From DATKCN01 sp035513175 (GTDB lineage: Bacteria; Chloroflexota; Chloroflexia; Thermomicrobiales; CFX8), in assembly GCA_035513175.1 (NCBI GenBank), contig DATKCN010000302.1:1-6153 (forward strand): 6,153 bases of DNA, given 5' to 3'. Of this stretch, positions 5,849 to 6,153 are shown piece after piece. A program made the position numbers and the translations under genes. The first letter of the stretch is position 1. Each line of letters opens with the position of its first letter. The notes beneath the pieces were generated by a model that was not told the DNA's origin, made no database searches, and was given only the letters and a program-made list of their open reading frames with translations.

Positions 5849-6153
5849 ATGACCCACCAATTCGCAGGCATCTACACCCCCATCGTGACGCCGTTCCATG
5901 CCGACGGCGTCGTTGACGAACAGGCGATCGCCTCCAACGTCGATCGCTATCTGGCGAGCCCACTGACGGGTCTGGTGGTGCTCGGCTCGAACGGGGAAGC
6001 CGCCCAGCTCGACGACGACGAGGCCGATCGGGTGATCGCGGTCGTGCGCGCGCGGGTTCCCCGAGGCCGGCCACTGCTCGTCGGCACCGGCCGCGAATCC
6101 ACGCGCGCCACCATTGCCGCCTCGAAGCGCGCCGCGACGCTCGGCGCCGACGC
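5849..6153 (+). CDS. Dihydrodipicolinate synthase / 4-hydroxy-2-oxoglutarate aldolase family protein (N-terminal part)
   Basis: The first 101 codons of a DapA-superfamily enzyme, a class I (Schiff-base) aldolase/lyase TIM barrel; the rest lies beyond the right edge. The N-terminus AGIYTPIVTPF (6-16) is the family's first strand. GLVVLGSNGEAAQLDDDE (41-58) carries the GxxGE loop; the form here, GSNGE (46-50), differs from GTTGE of true DapA and matches HOGA-type aldolases. LLVGTGRESTRATI (76-89) and a closing LGAD (98-101) continue the pattern. The catalytic Tyr and Schiff-base Lys would lie outside the window, so activity cannot be judged. Candidates are 4-hydroxy-2-oxoglutarate aldolase, pyrroline-4-hydroxy-2-carboxylate deaminase, or another 2-oxo-acid lyase; lysine-biosynthetic DapA is less likely next to a peptide importer. 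It follows the DppC-like stop by 46 bp with no terminator, so it is probably in the same operon. The ribosome site is weak (ACAGG close to the ATG). Confidence 0.88.
   Translation, partial: MTHQFAGIYTPIVTPFHADGVVDEQAIASNVDRYLASPLTGLVVLGSNGEAAQLDDDEADRVIAVVRARVPRGRPLLVGTGRESTRATIAASKRAATLGAD

Overview
The window is about two-thirds G+C and reads as chromosomal DNA from a high-GC, Gram-negative-type free-living bacterium. The protein style (an S8 protease with a tandem tail, Ala/Arg-rich permeases, an aldolase-like gene straight after an importer) suggests a soil lineage such as Acidobacteriota. That placement is a weak inference; no marker gene or RNA gene is present. No tRNA, rRNA, CRISPR array or insertion sequence was seen.

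Left part (1-1833, minus strand): a small helix-turn-helix gene (1624-1833) is followed after 40 bp by a secreted subtilisin-family (S8) serine protease that runs off the left edge (1583 to 1). The protease has a signal peptide, an I9-like propeptide and a complete Asp/His/Asn/Ser active site. Its C-terminus then turns into a hexapeptide array, SDSIIW, encoded by nine visible copies of an 18-bp DNA repeat (1-162) and still running at the window edge. This is the most unusual object in the window.

Middle (1834-2115): a 282-bp divergent intergenic region lies between the minus-strand HTH/protease pair and a plus-strand transporter operon. It holds two clear inverted repeats (1861-1877 and 2023-2047), one near each gene start, plus a weaker hairpin and a short direct repeat.

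Right part (2116-6153, plus strand): a compact operon encodes an oligopeptide-type ABC importer. It has a family-5 substrate-binding protein (2116-3873), a DppB-like permease (3878-4849) and a DppC-like permease (4846-5802, ATGA overlap). After 46 bp comes the 5' part of a dihydrodipicolinate-synthase/4-hydroxy-2-oxoglutarate-aldolase family gene (5849 to the right edge). The ATPase subunits are not in view.

Together the content fits peptide scavenging: a secreted protease on one side and, diverging from it, a peptide importer coupled to a catabolic lyase or deaminase. A speculative but testable reading is use of hydroxyproline-containing peptides, because DapA-family enzymes act in that pathway.
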